Positions 35,171 through 47,450 of a stretch of 64,000 bases of DNA are shown here, piece by piece. A model generated the notes under the pieces. The model made no database searches. It had not been told where the DNA came from and saw only the letters and a program-made list of their open reading frames with translations. Position 1 is the first letter of the stretch. Each line of letters opens with the position of its first letter. Position numbers and translations under genes: made by a program. Source of the DNA: Ramazzottius varieornatus (Eukaryota > Tardigrada > Eutardigrada > Parachela > Ramazzottiidae); contig BDGG01000001.1 of NCBI GenBank assembly GCA_001949185.1, positions 4,394,629 through 4,458,628 of the forward strand. The letters run 5' to 3'.

Positions 35171-37106
35171 TTATCGAAGCTGTCTTTCAGGTTGGCGGCA
35201 CTTTACCTTATGGGCGGATTGCTTTTCCACTCCGGACAGTTCACAAAGGAAGCGGGCTAAATGGAACGACAGCTCTTGTTCCAAGAAAATCAGCTCCTGT
35301 TCCACACAGTATAAGCTGAACTTTACGCGATTCTCTGCATCTTTCAAGGTCGCCATTTTCTGTAAGATCGCAGACATTGTATGTCAGGGATCTGCAACCG
35401 CTTCCATCGTGCAAAGGCATCATAAGAATAGTATAAGTTCGGTCTCTCGGTCACAACTGGTTGCAGACTCTCTCCATTGCAGACACGTCATGGAATAGAA
35501 AAGCTGAGCACTTCAGAGGGAGGAACTCACCTGCTCCAACGCGGCGGAGTCCTTCGGTTCGGTCTTCGAGCGAGACGCAGTGATGGCCTTCTCAAACGCT
35601 TTCTGGTCCTGGGTAGCGTACTTGCTTTGCCTCTCGAAGAAGTCCTGCGCCGCATGAATATGAGGTGAGCTCGACAACCCAAGGAGGGTAGTCGTTAAAG
35701 GACTCGTACTGAACTTACTTTCCACCCTTTCATCAAGTCTTTGATTAGCTGCATTTGGTCTGTCAGCAGATCTTCTTCACAATTTGCCTGCAACGCATGT
35801 AAGGAGTGACGAAACTGATGTGAAGGTTCGATACCCTTTCGCAAGGTTCGCGGCATACCAGTTCCGTCCACTGCTTCATGACTGCTGCCACCTCTGTTCC
35901 GACATCAGCAAGTGCAGAAACGAAAGAGGTCCTGTCGGCATTTCCCGACGGCGAGAAGCTCATGAAAGGACAATTGCATGGTAGGCAAAGATTGCTGTAA
36001 TAAAAGAATGGGTATCATCGAGAACTAAATATTAGTACAGTACTTCTCACGCAGCAGAGTATTCGCGATCTGAACCGGCTGGGCTCTCCGTGGTACCTGA
36101 GTTCGTGGTTAAGCGCTGTGTGGTTCTTCACTCCTTCTGCAATGAAGAGACGCGAACTGCAAGTAACATCACAAGGGCTGTTGAGCTGGTACCTTTGCTC
36201 GTTGCGCAGAAGGCGTCCATAGTTCGTTTCAACTTCCGGACGGTCAGTTCCGCATTGGTCATTTGGTCTTTCATTTCTACCAGCCTTGTAGCCCAGTCAG
36301 AGGGAACCATATGGCTGTATAAGTTACTCGGCATGATCGACCGTTCGTCCACCGTGAACTTTTTCTTCATAGTGGCTTGTAGGTCCTGAAATGTTAAACG
36401 AAACCAAACTGACTGCAGTATTCTTCAGGTCCGAAGGCGATCCTACCTTGCCCGTAAACGAAAGGAACATTTGAAAGACTTGACTCGATCCGACAACGGG
36501 ATGCTTCAGAAGAATGGTAAGGTATCGTGCTAACGCCTTCTGTCGCTTCGTAATAAAGGCCTGGTCCGTCAAGGCTTTTTTGGGCGGAAGACGGGGAAGT
36601 AATCTCGTGGGATACACTTGAGTGAGAACCTCGTGGAGCATCGCGAAGTCGTTGTAGCGCCGTGGCACTATAAAACGCTGCAACAGAAGAAACCCAGCGT
36701 TGATAAGAATACCTAAACATTGGAAGTTTGTGTAGAAACTAAGATAAAAGAGAACCCAATGAGCAACATTTTCGTATGGATGTCACCTCACATGTAACCT
36801 CATATTCCACATGCTTGATAAAAGCGCCTTTCTTTTCGGGGATTTGCTGCACTTGGACGGCAAGCGGGCTGTTTTTCGCCGGACGTGCTTGAGTGGATGA
36901 GTCAACACTGGTGCTCTGGAAGATGCGCTCTTGAACGCCCATTCTAATGCAAATGCTGCAGGAAGTTCCAAGCTCCGAATAACAGGGAAACAAGACACAG
37001 TATCACTGTAAGTCAAAATCTGAGGAGAAAACTTCAAGTGAATAGTCCTGGGTCTCCAAGAGTACGTTGCGTCCACGTTTGGGGCTGAATTACTGTCTCC
37101 AAACAT
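35171..37106 (-). CDS. Sorting nexin, SNX8/Mvp1-like
   Basis: Endosomal PX-BAR sorting protein that binds PtdIns3P and shapes recycling tubules. Exon 1 (37066-37106, MFGDSNSAPNVDAT) splices in phase 2 to exon 2 (36787-36955), which has the conserved lead-in VQVQQIPEKKGAFIKHVEYEV. Exon 3 (36447-36677) is the PX core: RRYNDFAMLHEVLTQVYP, RLPPKK, FITKRQKALARYL, VFQMFLSFTG; the RRYNDF arginine that contacts PtdIns3P is present. Exon 4 onwards (36385 down to 35171) is the helical BAR region (SNLYSHMVPSDWATRLVEMKDQM, LKDAENRVKFSLYCVEQELIFLEQE). SNX8 orthologues are of similar size. The start is chosen because it gives the only in-phase first exon I found. Internal BAR splice sites are approximate. 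Confidence 0.78.
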
Positions 37107-37644
37107 ATTACGTACGGACGGACAATGCCGCTGATAAGTGACTGGGACGAGGTGCTATCTTTATTACTTGCACATTCGAGCAAACAATTGGATACCATAT
37201 CTTGTGACCAATAGCGGCCTGTCTGAGCAGGAGAGAATTACGAGCTCCTTACTGTGTAACGGTACAAGTTCCCGCTAATCAGCGCGCAGCTGGCTCGTAG
37301 CGTACTGCTGATTACAGGACTTCCTGGTGTTTGATTTGATTAGGGCTAATAACAATGCATCCATGTTGACTTGATACTGCATGTCTGCTGTGGTGGCAAA
37401 TCTGTTGGCTGTCTTCAAAGTACAGATTTGTATCGGAAAGTTAGCAGTGTGAGAAGATTTGTCCAATACCCTTAGTTCGTATCCTGGGCATGTTTCCGGA
37501 CTGATCGTGTTTTGAAGAGGCATAATGCTTTGTGCTTTGGGGAGAGCTGTATGCGCTCTCCTTCCAATCTCGGCCTGTTTAATTTCAGGTAAAATAACCA
37601 TTCAACCGGAAAAGGCAATCTCGCTTACATTGCGCGCTGTTTAG
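37107..37644. other. Intergenic between SNX8 and cadherin starts
   Basis: The divergent 5' ends flank this stretch, so both promoters should be here or upstream cadherin exons were missed. A 108-codon minus-strand frame (37275-37601, with CPGYELRVLDKSSHTANFP) looks somewhat protein-like but has no partner exon. Confidence 0.35.
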
Positions 37645-40600
37645 GTGTTGGCTCGGCGTCGCTGAGTATCAACCCAGCCGAAGATTTGATCTTCAAACAG
37701 CAGAGCGATCCAGGTAAATCCAGGTCCTAAAGTAACGTTGTCTTTGATCGTTACGATCAACTACCTCAGTTCATTTCAAAAGCACTGCTCCGTTATTGTT
37801 TAGATTTCGTCGTTGGTGAGCTGGTCACGACTGATTATGTGCCAAATGCAACCACCACTAGCCTGACCGGGAATTGCCGGTACTGCGTAGAACTCAGGGA
37901 CCTGCTAAACGGAACTTCGGTAATTCATCCAAAACCCGACTCCTGGAGAGCCTGTTACGACGTAAGCGAAAACTGGGGAAGTATTTCTAGTTTGAGCTAC
38001 TAAGCTATATCGTTTGCTTTTGTTTCCAGAATGCTGTTTCGAAATCGTCACCTGTGAACGCACCACTGCGACTACAATTCTGCCAAGCTGAATTCCTGCT
38101 TTCGGGAGAGGTAAGGTTTTCTTCTTCGAACAAGCTTGGATCAACCCGGCGGCTTGTTCGATAAAATTTTACACGTGTTGGATGCTAGGATTACACGGAA
38201 GTAGTAAAGAGGATGATCAGTGTCAACCAGGCTCCTGTCATAACGGAAAGCAGTGAACAGATTGTTGAGATCGAGGCAAGGTGACCTGTTTCTTGCTGTA
38301 TGAAATGATCGAGCTTTCTTGTTTCAACGTCTGGTTGCTGTCCACAGGAAAACGTCAACAGCACGTTCGTCTTTTCTCTCAGGATAACCGATCCTGACCA
38401 ATACAACGTCTCATATTCCGGTAGGAGAATGCTAATGGTAAGATGCTGTGAAGTCAACCCAAAGAGCTACTGGTGACCTAGGTCCCGCATACCCTACTTG
38501 GCTTGCAGAAATCCTGTATCGATCATCCTGAAAGAGAATGTCACTGGACGACGTACCGAGGAAACGTAGCTCCGTGTCCCAACCATGTGTGCACCTACGG
38601 CGGCACAGATGTTTTTGACGTGACTCTCAACTTGACGAGTCCCATGGACTACGAGACGGAAAGGATACACACCATTTTGTTAGAAATCGTTGTAAGCTCG
38701 TTGGCTCTTGAGGGCTTATTTATAAGTCTTACCGAATAAACTCTTCTGTGTCATAGGACGCGTATACTCTCAACAACCCAGAAGTACAAAATTCCGTATG
38801 GCAGACTGTCACAGTCCGTGTGTTGGATGTCCAGGATATGCCGCCCTTCTGGACCAGCATTCCGCCCTCTCCTGTGGTCGACGAGTACTGTGCCCCGGTA
38901 TGTCCTGATTGATTGTTCTGCCAGTGTGTCCGGCAATCGGTCTCGAAGTACAGCAGTATAGTGTCCGATGTGTTTGCCCTACAGGGAACGGAGGTCTTTG
39001 CAGTCAAAGCCATTGACGGCGACCTCGGCGTCAAGTATCCCTCAAACATCACCTACAGTTTGGAGCAGATGACCGGTGGAGAAGCTACGAACCAGTCCGC
39101 TTTGACCATCACCACTGTAAACGGAACTGGGATAATCAGCGTGGCCAGGTCGTTTCCCATCGAGGAATTTGCGGACTCTGATGGTTACATAATCGTCAAT
39201 CTGACCGTACGTCCAAACACAAACTGTGAATTTGAGAGGGCCGTTTTTTAATATTCTTTGCGGATGAAGTGTTACCCCGGCTTCTTTGCAGGCAAAGGAA
39301 GTGGAAACTAACCAGACGAGTGTTCCGCTGATCCTGAAGGTTCTTGTGAGGGATATCGACAACAACCCTCCGCTACTGTACATAGTGGAGAATGGAGTGC
39401 TTCCGGTATTGACAAACACGTTCCATGCCCGTATCGAAGAGAACGCCCTAATCCGCACGCCCATAGAGCTCGTACTTCCGGGTAGCCAAATAGTCGTACA
39501 GGACGATGACATGGTAAAAACTAAAATCCAATCCATCCAACTTTATTTGAGGACTGTCAAGATAGAACCCTAAATATTGCGAAAATTCCGAAAAGGCTTT
39601 TATTGGCCTATCTTGTAGAGCAAAAAAATCTGCATCGAACGTGGAAATGCCCCAAAAGGTCGCACACAGCGAAGTTGGCAAAAGAATTCTGAAGTTTGGG
39701 TTTGCCATGTTAGAACCCTGGGCGAAAACACAGAAAGTCGTTTCCTGAACAGTTGAGATAAATTCAATATTTAGGGTTCTATCTTGACAGTCCTCATTTG
39801 AGAATTTTTTCGCCGGTGATGAAGCCATGTATTAGGGAGAGAACGCCAAATTCCTGATCGCCATAAGCCCCAACGACACTTTTGAAGTATCTCCAACTCA
39901 GGGGCAAGGCTATGCCAGTTTGACGATTCGAGTGAAGGATAACTCTCTCCTGGATGCGGAAATTCGACAAACTATACATCTCACCATGTCCGTGTGGGGT
40001 GTAACAGCGCTGGCCGAAGAACGTGGACCGACCATCACAACAATCGTCATAGACATCACTGATATGAACGACGAAGCTTCTTTCGTCCAGGTAAGCTCAG
40101 TCCTCTCTTAACCCCGCGTCGAAGACTCACCCTTTGGTACCTGTCACAGTACAGTGATTCGGAAGGACAGCGATCGATATGCAACTCGTCAAGCTTCCCC
40201 GTAGAAGTTAACGAAACGTTCTACCAGCAACAGCCTCGGCCCCTTTTGGACATGTACCTTAATGGTACGAATATCGTGGACGCTGACTGGGATATCGTCA
40301 ACCGAGCAGATGTGTCGTTCCGAGACCGCAGCTTCGACCAGCCGAGCTTCGCAGTTACCAGTGGCGGGGTCCTCCAAGTCGTGGGTCCTCTGGACTACGA
40401 GACGGCACCTGACCATATGCACGCTGTTGCCTTCATCGTAGAAAATAGAGGTAAGCGACAGCAGCCTACGTACTCGGTGCTAATTATGCAGAATTTCATC
40501 AGGCTATTGAACAGGACGCAATGGGGTCCTCATGACTTCGGAATGTACGGTGAACGTGACGCTGATCGACATCAACGACGAACTACCGACCATCACGACC

Positions 40601-43600
40601 GAAAGTAACTTCGCGATCGATGAGAACCTGGAGGGACTTTTAGGGATAGTCCTGGCAAATGACTTGGACGCAACGGCCAACTTAGCCTTCTCGATAACGG
40701 TGGACAGAGCGGAGAGCCCAAACGGCGTTAGCCTGCCCAATCCTGGTAGTTTTGGTGCGCACTTTGCGTTCATGGTGGAAGACCTGGCGGAGGGTCAACA
40801 TCCGGGAAACCGAAGTGCGTCGATACGTGTTGTGATTCCACTAGACAGGGAAGAGACGCAGACGATTTACGCTACCATTGCAGTTACAGGTTTGTTGCAG
40901 ATACTGTAGCAAACTGGTGAAATGAAGCTTTGGTTTCGGATTTTATGAACAGAACCACAAGATTACTGTATGAAAGATTACATGACGGAACTCACTTCAA
41001 ACCTTGAACTTTGTGCACCCATTTGTCCAAAATGTGGGAGTTATGTTTTTGCAGATGAGAACGGTGACGAAGGGCTTTCTAACTATCCCCAGACAGTTCG
41101 GAAGCAAATCGTCCTAAGCGTTCGCGACGTAAACGACAATCCTCCCCAGCTGCGTTACGGAGACGAGGAAGTTGGTCGAGCTTTCACCATGGACTTTCCG
41201 GAATTATCTTCGCGGCCGATCGTCCGGGATTTCGTCGTCACAGACCCAGACAGTAAACCCAGTCCTCCCAACTTTCAACCAAGAGTCGAAGGCTTTTCTG
41301 ACCCACCTTACGCGAATCACGTAAGCGTAGTACGAATCGATGCCAACAAGATACGCTTGACAATCGTGCAAGCTTTCGACTACGATCTCATCCAGCAGCT
41401 AAACTTTACCCTTGTCGTACATGACGACGATCCAGACCATCCTTCCGTCGAGCCAGTGTTGAATACAGCCACAACAATCATTCTCAACATTCAGAATGTG
41501 AACAATCATGGACCGATCATCACTTCGCCGGACGACGACCGGCTGTTTGAGATCAATGAATCGGATGGAAGAGTGTACAGTACCTCGAACCCAGGAAACT
41601 TTGCGCCAGTGAATACGGATATTCAAGTGACCGCTACTGACCAAGACTTTCCGGATTTCTTTCCCTTGAAATACCTGATGTCGTTCAAACAGTCACCAGA
41701 GCTGACGAGTAAACTGAGGATGGATGAGTGGAGCGGGCAAGTCACGGTAGTGGAGCCCATCGACCGAGAAGAAGCAGGGTATGATAAAACGTTCATTTTA
41801 CTCCTGCAAGTCATCGATAACGCCGATGAGACCTTCAACTACCAAACCTCAGAAACTCGTCAGGTGAGTCGTTCAAGTTGTTTAGCTTTCCGTCGTTTAT
41901 AGTTATCTTATCACAATATCGCGTTTGCCATTTCAGATCCGCGCGAAGATCCGTGATGTGAACGACAACGAGCCCATCTTCCCGAACGGTACCGAAGCAA
42001 CATCTATCGCGTTGCTACCAAAGGATAACAGGATCGGATACGAGTTACCGTTCAGACACCAAGTAAGCACCGGCACCGATCTAGACACCGCTGGTCAAGT
42101 TTGCGCAGATGTTCCTGTCCGCAAAGGTGGTTTCTGTTTCAAAAATAGGCCAAGGACCTCGACGAAGCAGAGACCTGTGGCAAGCTGGTTTACTCCCTTG
42201 TATCATCTGCCTCCAGTGATTCATTGGAAATTAACAGTGCAACTGGCGTTCTCAAGATCAAGTCCCAGCTGACCGGCAACACTCTTAACTTTGAGGTCGA
42301 GGTCTTCGATGGCTCAGTGGCGCCACAGTGCGCGCCCGGACATAGAGTACAACACGGAATGTTCATCAAGATCCTGGGTACAGAGGAGGTCCATCAGTTG
42401 CGCGTCGGCATCGAAATGGATGACCAGGCTCAAAAACAGGCCGAACTAGATGCAATCAATGCGTAAGAGTTTTTCACCAAGCACACAAAGTGCGAATAAT
42501 ACATAAGATATCAATGCTCGATTCTATGTGTTTGTTTAAGAAAAATGGAAGAGATTGGAAGAAGAAACGGGTACATTTACCTGTTCAGAGCTTTGAGCGA
42601 CCCCAAGTCGAGATCACCGCGGGTGAAAAGAGAGAAAAGGGACCAAGTACTAGACTATTCTTACGTCAACGCCACCTACGACCCAGTACCGATCGAACAA
42701 ATCAACAAGTAAGAGAGAAAAGCTCCGTCAGCTTGAACTGAGCAACCTACGGTATGTTTCAGCCACAATCTCTTCTACAGGATGCTTTTGGCCTACGAGG
42801 AAGAGTTGGTGGCGGTTGGGGTGGGGCTCATCGGAGCTCCAAACCCTAAGCCAGAAGGCAAAAGTGAAGGGCTGGACAGTAAATGGATTGTCATTGGGGT
42901 CTTGGTCGGTCTTCTGGTCGTCGCTGTCATCACGGCGGGAATACTGGTGGCTGAGAAGCTCAAGTGTGTTATTAGGGCTTGGAAGCTCGGCAAACAAACT
43001 TGACCGGATTGATTTTCCAAGTGGCGCACGCTTCTAGCTAGTGTTACCGGAAACGTGCGCCACTGGGAGAAAAGGTCTGGACGAGTGTGTTCGCGAGCTC
43101 TTACATCTCGTTTTTTACGGATTTGGTGCTAAAGTGGAGATTTCTTCGCGCAGATTAAACAGGAAACTACATGCCTATAAATCGTCGGCCGGTAAGAATC
43201 GTTTGTAAAATTATGAGAAAACATTTTCTACATCCCCTTATGCACGCTACTGTACACGTCGGTCTAGGAGTAGAGACAGCCGCAGACCTTAGCTCGACTA
43301 ACAACGACGGTAGCAACAATACGTTTTCTCCGTACACGTCTGGATCTCAGTTGAGGTATGCTTCCCGAAGTTTAGTTCTTTCACAACCATCGATCGTTTA
43401 GCGATTCTCGTACCGTTTTATACTCGATGGGTTTTGTACATTGTTACAGGACTAACCCGATTTTAGCAAGATTCGGCAACGTTGATGCTAGATTTCCAAC
43501 GATGTAAGTCTTGCGCTAATCTCAGGGTTTGATTTACATGTACAGTATTTGAGATCGGTAGCTGGGTCTGGTGACTTGATGCTTGCTTACCTCTACTTTC

Positions 43601-43777
43601 GTCTGCAGGGAGGAAGGAGATGATTTTGAAGCAGTGGACGGTATCGTTTTCCCCGACGGAATACAAAGCGAGTCAAGTGCCGATGATGCGGCTGCAACAG
43701 GAGTTGAAGATTTTGAAGCAGTATTAGCCTCCACCAACCGGGAAAACCTCCAGAAACAGCTACGGGCCAATAGATGA
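37645..43777 (+). CDS. Cadherin, Cad99C/protocadherin-15-like
   Basis: Single-pass adhesion receptor with extracellular cadherin repeats. Some 19 exons. Ca2+-binding signatures recur: DYETER and VLDVQDMPP (38640-38850), DIDNNPPLL (39355), DINDELP (40570), LDREE (40845), VNDNPPQ (41130), DREEAGYD (41763), VNDNEPIF (41955). The membrane helix (WIVIGVLVGLLVVAVITAGILV) lies at 42880-42945. The cytoplasmic tail continues through short exons 43154-43191, 43268-43355, 43450-43503 and 43611-43777, all joining in phase and ending QLRANR. An alternative stop at 43003 would be reached by reading through the intron at 42964. The first exon (37645-37711) has no Met or signal peptide, so the true 5' end is missing. 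The Cys-rich membrane-distal part (CRYC, CHWTTYRGNVAPCPNHVC) recalls Cad99C/PCDH15 but orthology is not proven. Confidence 0.8.
39549..39795. mobile_element. MITE with perfect 31-bp inverted repeats
   Basis: GAGGACTGTCAAGATAGAAC at 39549 and onward is exactly mirrored by the complement of 39765-39795 for 31 bp without mismatch. ATTT occurs on both outer sides (ATTTGAG if the ends are trimmed), a possible target duplication. It lies inside the cadherin intron between the exon ending near 39513 and the exon starting near 39834. Perfect arms imply recent arrival. Confidence 0.82.
43019..43064 (+). repeat. Intronic palindromic repeat, copy 8
   Basis: Arms AAGTGGCGCACG and CGTGCGCCACT, centre TAGCTAGTGTTACCGG. 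It lies in cadherin intron 42964-43153, just past the transmembrane exon. Confidence 0.8.
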
Positions 43778-44632
43778 TAAACACGAGTTCCGACTGGTAG
43801 TGACCAAATATCAATATTTTGTGCGACCTTCACGCACCTTCGTGTGGCTTATGAGACATAAAAGGGAAGTCTCCGGTGAAAGTGTGCTGTACGAGACATC
43901 GACCTGAAGTTAAGCTTAATGAAACAAAAGTCTGAAATCGACCTTGGAATGACGGTGAACCAAAATCTGAAAAGAATGTACTGTAAAGGAACCTCAAAAC
44001 TGACTGAACAGTGACCATCCGCAGTGACGCAGGAGTTTCAAGAACAGAGGCGACCCCTATGGGCACTCTTGTATGACGTCACTGCGAACCTCCCATCGTT
44101 TTCAGAGGCATCACTGATATCAATTTTCGGTGTGTTCTGCGAATGAAATGAACATAATTATTTCCAGTGGATTTAATGGACATTTTACCCATTTCGTATT
44201 CCATAGAGCAACTTGCGGGAACTATACCAAGGTTTCTGATTGTACCAACGAGCGAGTGAAATTTCTGTCCATCCCGACAAATTCAGTTCGGGTCGTTTCA
44301 GACTCTAAAGTGAGGCCATCTGGATAAACGACGCCTGCAACTAGATATGAGCACTGCTTAAAAGGTTTGCTGACTCTTTTGACAAGTAAGTTAGACGAAA
44401 GGGTATCACAGTGTCTTTGATCCGGGCGATCATCGTACAGCCAGTAAAGCCCCGATCTAAAAGCCCAGACGACAAATTTGGCTTGTGTGAGTAATCGGAG
44501 ATCAGCAGGGAGTCTAAAGAGAGATGCAGAGATGTCATCGCAGCAGGAATTCACTCGTCACTTGCTCTTTACAACCAAACAAACTTTTCAACGCATCATT
44601 TCAAATAGGATTGATCCTTTACGACAGCCAAC
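43778..44632. other. Intergenic upstream of FoxF
   Basis: Contains the cadherin 3' flank and presumably the FoxF promoter and 5' UTR. No coding or repeat signal identified. Confidence 0.4.
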
Positions 44633-46731
44633 ATGAATTACAATTTGCAAGATCTCGGCGCCCGTTTTGTGAGTATACCTGTTGCGCATGAAGAGGAGAA
44701 CGACTCGAATCCACCTGTCGAAGAGGGTGCTCGAGCCAAGCCGGCTAACCCGGAAGGAGACGCCCAATGGTACGTTGAATGCCTTGACAGTCCAGAGGCC
44801 ATTGTTTACGACAAGTGCAATGGGGTTTAAATATTTATCCCTTTTTGATTACCTGATTGTGCTAATGATCGAATCCAAACGGTCAACCAACTGCTGTGAC
44901 TGTTTATTAGTCTGTATACTGCTGTATATACCCCAAATTTTCGCGAGGTTTACATGTACAAGATTGAAAACGTTTGTGATCGAGCAGCCTAAACAGTGCC
45001 TCAGTTTCCGGGGACTAATAAATTCTCCACAGAGTCATCGCAGTAGCGCGCGTTCTGTCTTCACCTACTTCCGGCCAAATCAAAATACTGACATTATGTG
45101 GTTGCTGTTTTCAGCGAACGGACTTCGGCTAATGGGGAAAAGGCAGCCAAAGGTAAACGGGCGAACCATCGTCGTCATGAGAAGCCTCCTTACTCGTACA
45201 TCGCCCTCATTGTGATGGCCATCCAGCACGCGCCCAGCCGCAAGGTGACACTGAATGAGATCTACCAGTTTCTCCAGACGCATTTCGACTTCTTTCGAGG
45301 ACCATACCAAGGATGGAAGAACTCGGTACGTCACAACCTGTCATTGAACGAGTGTTTCATCAAGCTGCCAAAGGGACTGGGTCGGCCGGGCAAAGGTCAC
45401 TACTGGACCATGGACCCAGCAAGCGAGTTCATGTTCGAGGAAGGCTCCTTTCGACGAAGACCGAGAGGATTCCGACGCAAATGTCTGAACCATGACAGTG
45501 CGAAAGCTCAGGTGAGTCATTTCGAGAAAAATGTTTTTAGGGTCATCTTGCTTCTTGCTTCACATATTGTCTAAACGTCAGCAGTCACTTTGCAAAACTG
45601 AATCTGTAATATTTTTTCTTCGGTGTTAGTCGATGGGTTCGAGCTTTCCTATCATGACGACTTCATCATCGTCTACATCCGGTGTGCTGGCGGCAGGAAC
45701 ATCTGCCTCCTCGGTATCGTCTGGCCCGATGTCGATCAGTCCTGCTGGTAGCTTCAGTGGGGATGTTTTTGGAGCGAGTGTCTTGCAGACGCCCAGAGCG
45801 AATCTGATGCCGCGTGGATCGACATTTGGCTCACACATGTCGTCCGGTCATCATGCACTCAACAACCACCACTCTATGCAATCCAACATGGGTGCAGGAG
45901 ATCAAGCTCACAACAACGTCAACACTGCCTGCCTGTCATGGAACTCACTGGCTGCGCAGCGACATTCGGCTTCCGCAAACTACGCCTTCGCTTCGGGTAA
46001 TTTTACCAAAACTTTTTCAGCGTTCTGGGGTTAGGTGTTGAGGGAGCTTATATTGGGGAGTGAGCAGACAAAACGTAAGAGAACCTCATCGTAAGTGGCG
46101 CACAGTGTCAGCTAGTAACGCTGGTAACGTGCGCAACTTGGAAACTCGACCTGGGCGTTTCTCCTAGTCGCGCAAGCTATCAGCTGATAATACACGAGCG
46201 TGCGCTACTTGAGAGGACCATCTTGAAAGTTCAGTTTGCCTACTAACTTTTACATAACACTTCTCGGACTTTAATTTTAAAATTCTCAGTAAATTATTTC
46301 GAGCCTTGGTACTTTTAAGGAGAGATAATATTGTTGTAGCTGGATATCCGTACAACTTTTGCGGGAGTGATCTATATGGAATTTCAAGCCAGTGCAATCC
46401 GAGCGGTAGTCCTTATGTCAACTTTGCTGCGTCGCCTTCGCAAATGTATCCGTCAAACTCGTGGAACATGCCGGCTTCGAATTTCAGTGTCGTGGCCGGT
46501 GGTGGCAGCGGACTAGACAGCGCTGCAGCGGCAGAAATTAGCAAGCATGCTTCGTCGGCGCACTCGGTCCATCATCTACCCTTAGCCAATATGGCCATGC
46601 ACTACGCCACCAACGGTAACATGATATCCACTTCGACACCAACATACGACATGGTCTCGCATTGCTCCGCCACCTTTGCCCCTTATGGCTCTGCTAATGG
46701 CTCGCACTGCAGTCTCCAGGACAGCAAATAG
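44633..46731 (+). CDS. FoxF: Forkhead transcription factor, FoxF class
   Basis: DNA-binding regulator, in animals typically of visceral and other mesoderm. Four exons (44633-44769, 45115-45511, 45630-45996, 46340-46731) join in phase and give 430 residues. The forkhead domain begins about residue 70: [34 protein letters not shown], recognition helix [22 protein letters not shown], then [20 protein letters not shown]. The wing sequence [15 protein letters not shown] is diagnostic for FoxF. The rest is Ser/Ala/Asn-rich, including a His/Met-rich tract ([15 protein letters not shown]), as in FoxF activation regions. Intron 3 (45997-46339) carries two palindromic repeats. The start ATG 44633 gives MNYNLQDLG and is the only in-frame start seen. 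Confidence 0.92.
46093..46139 (+). repeat. Intronic palindromic repeat, copy 9
   Basis: Arms AAGTGGCGCAC and GTGCGCAACTT, centre CAGCTAGTAACGCTGG. It lies in FoxF intron 3. Confidence 0.8.
46165..46210 (+). repeat. Intronic palindromic repeat, copy 10
   Basis: Arms TAGTCGCGCAAG and CGTGCGCTACTT, centre CAGCTGATAATACACG; a more diverged copy 25 bp after copy 9 in FoxF intron 3, same orientation. Confidence 0.7.
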
Positions 46732-47450
46732 TCAAAAGATGAACGATTAGCTTATCGTCTATATTTTAAAGGCTTTACGCCGAAGTGAAAACGATACGTT
46801 TGAGCACAGATATGAAAATCTGAAAGTGTGGCGAAATTTTTCAAGAGCAAACCTGCGCAATCGAACTTTGGTTTGTCACTCGCGCATGCAGCCGCGCTCG
46901 GTTTAGATGATGTACATATATTTTTGCGATCATCTATCGTGCTTGCTCTGGCGATGTCTCCATGTATGGTAATACATATTCAAAAGAGGCCTTTGGTTGG
47001 TTGTATCGAAGCTGCAGAGAATATTCAAGATACCCAAGCCGTTTACAGTAAGAATGAGCCTCTCGACAAAATAAAAATCGATTGGTTACTAACAAGGAAG
47101 GTCAGAGCGGCACGCGATTCTGAAGATCTCACATAGCCGCGTGGGATGAGATTACCTCGACGAAGATTCTGAATATTTTGGGGAATATTTCAAGGAAATG
47201 TTTTGATATGAGTGGACTGTCAAAAAGCCAGACAAAAGCCGCTGCGCATGCGTGCGGATCATTCGTGAAATGACGACTCCCTTCGCGATTCCACTTCCTT
47301 CAATATTTTATTTCGGGCTGGATGGTGTAGCCAACGTACCCAATTTGCTAGCGACGAAAAACACTAGAGCTATTGTTCCCTTTTCACGAATAACCGCGGT
47401 TACATTTGCCAGTGCATTCAGTCCTCATTGCCCTGCAGGGCGTGATCGGC
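46732..47450. other. Intergenic between FoxF and receptor array
   Basis: An open frame 46828-47136 lacks an ATG start and a recognisable domain. Otherwise no signal. Confidence 0.35.

Noticed and set aside
46828-47136. 102-codon frame after FoxF
   Set aside because: No ATG, no domain, and lies in the FoxF 3' flank.
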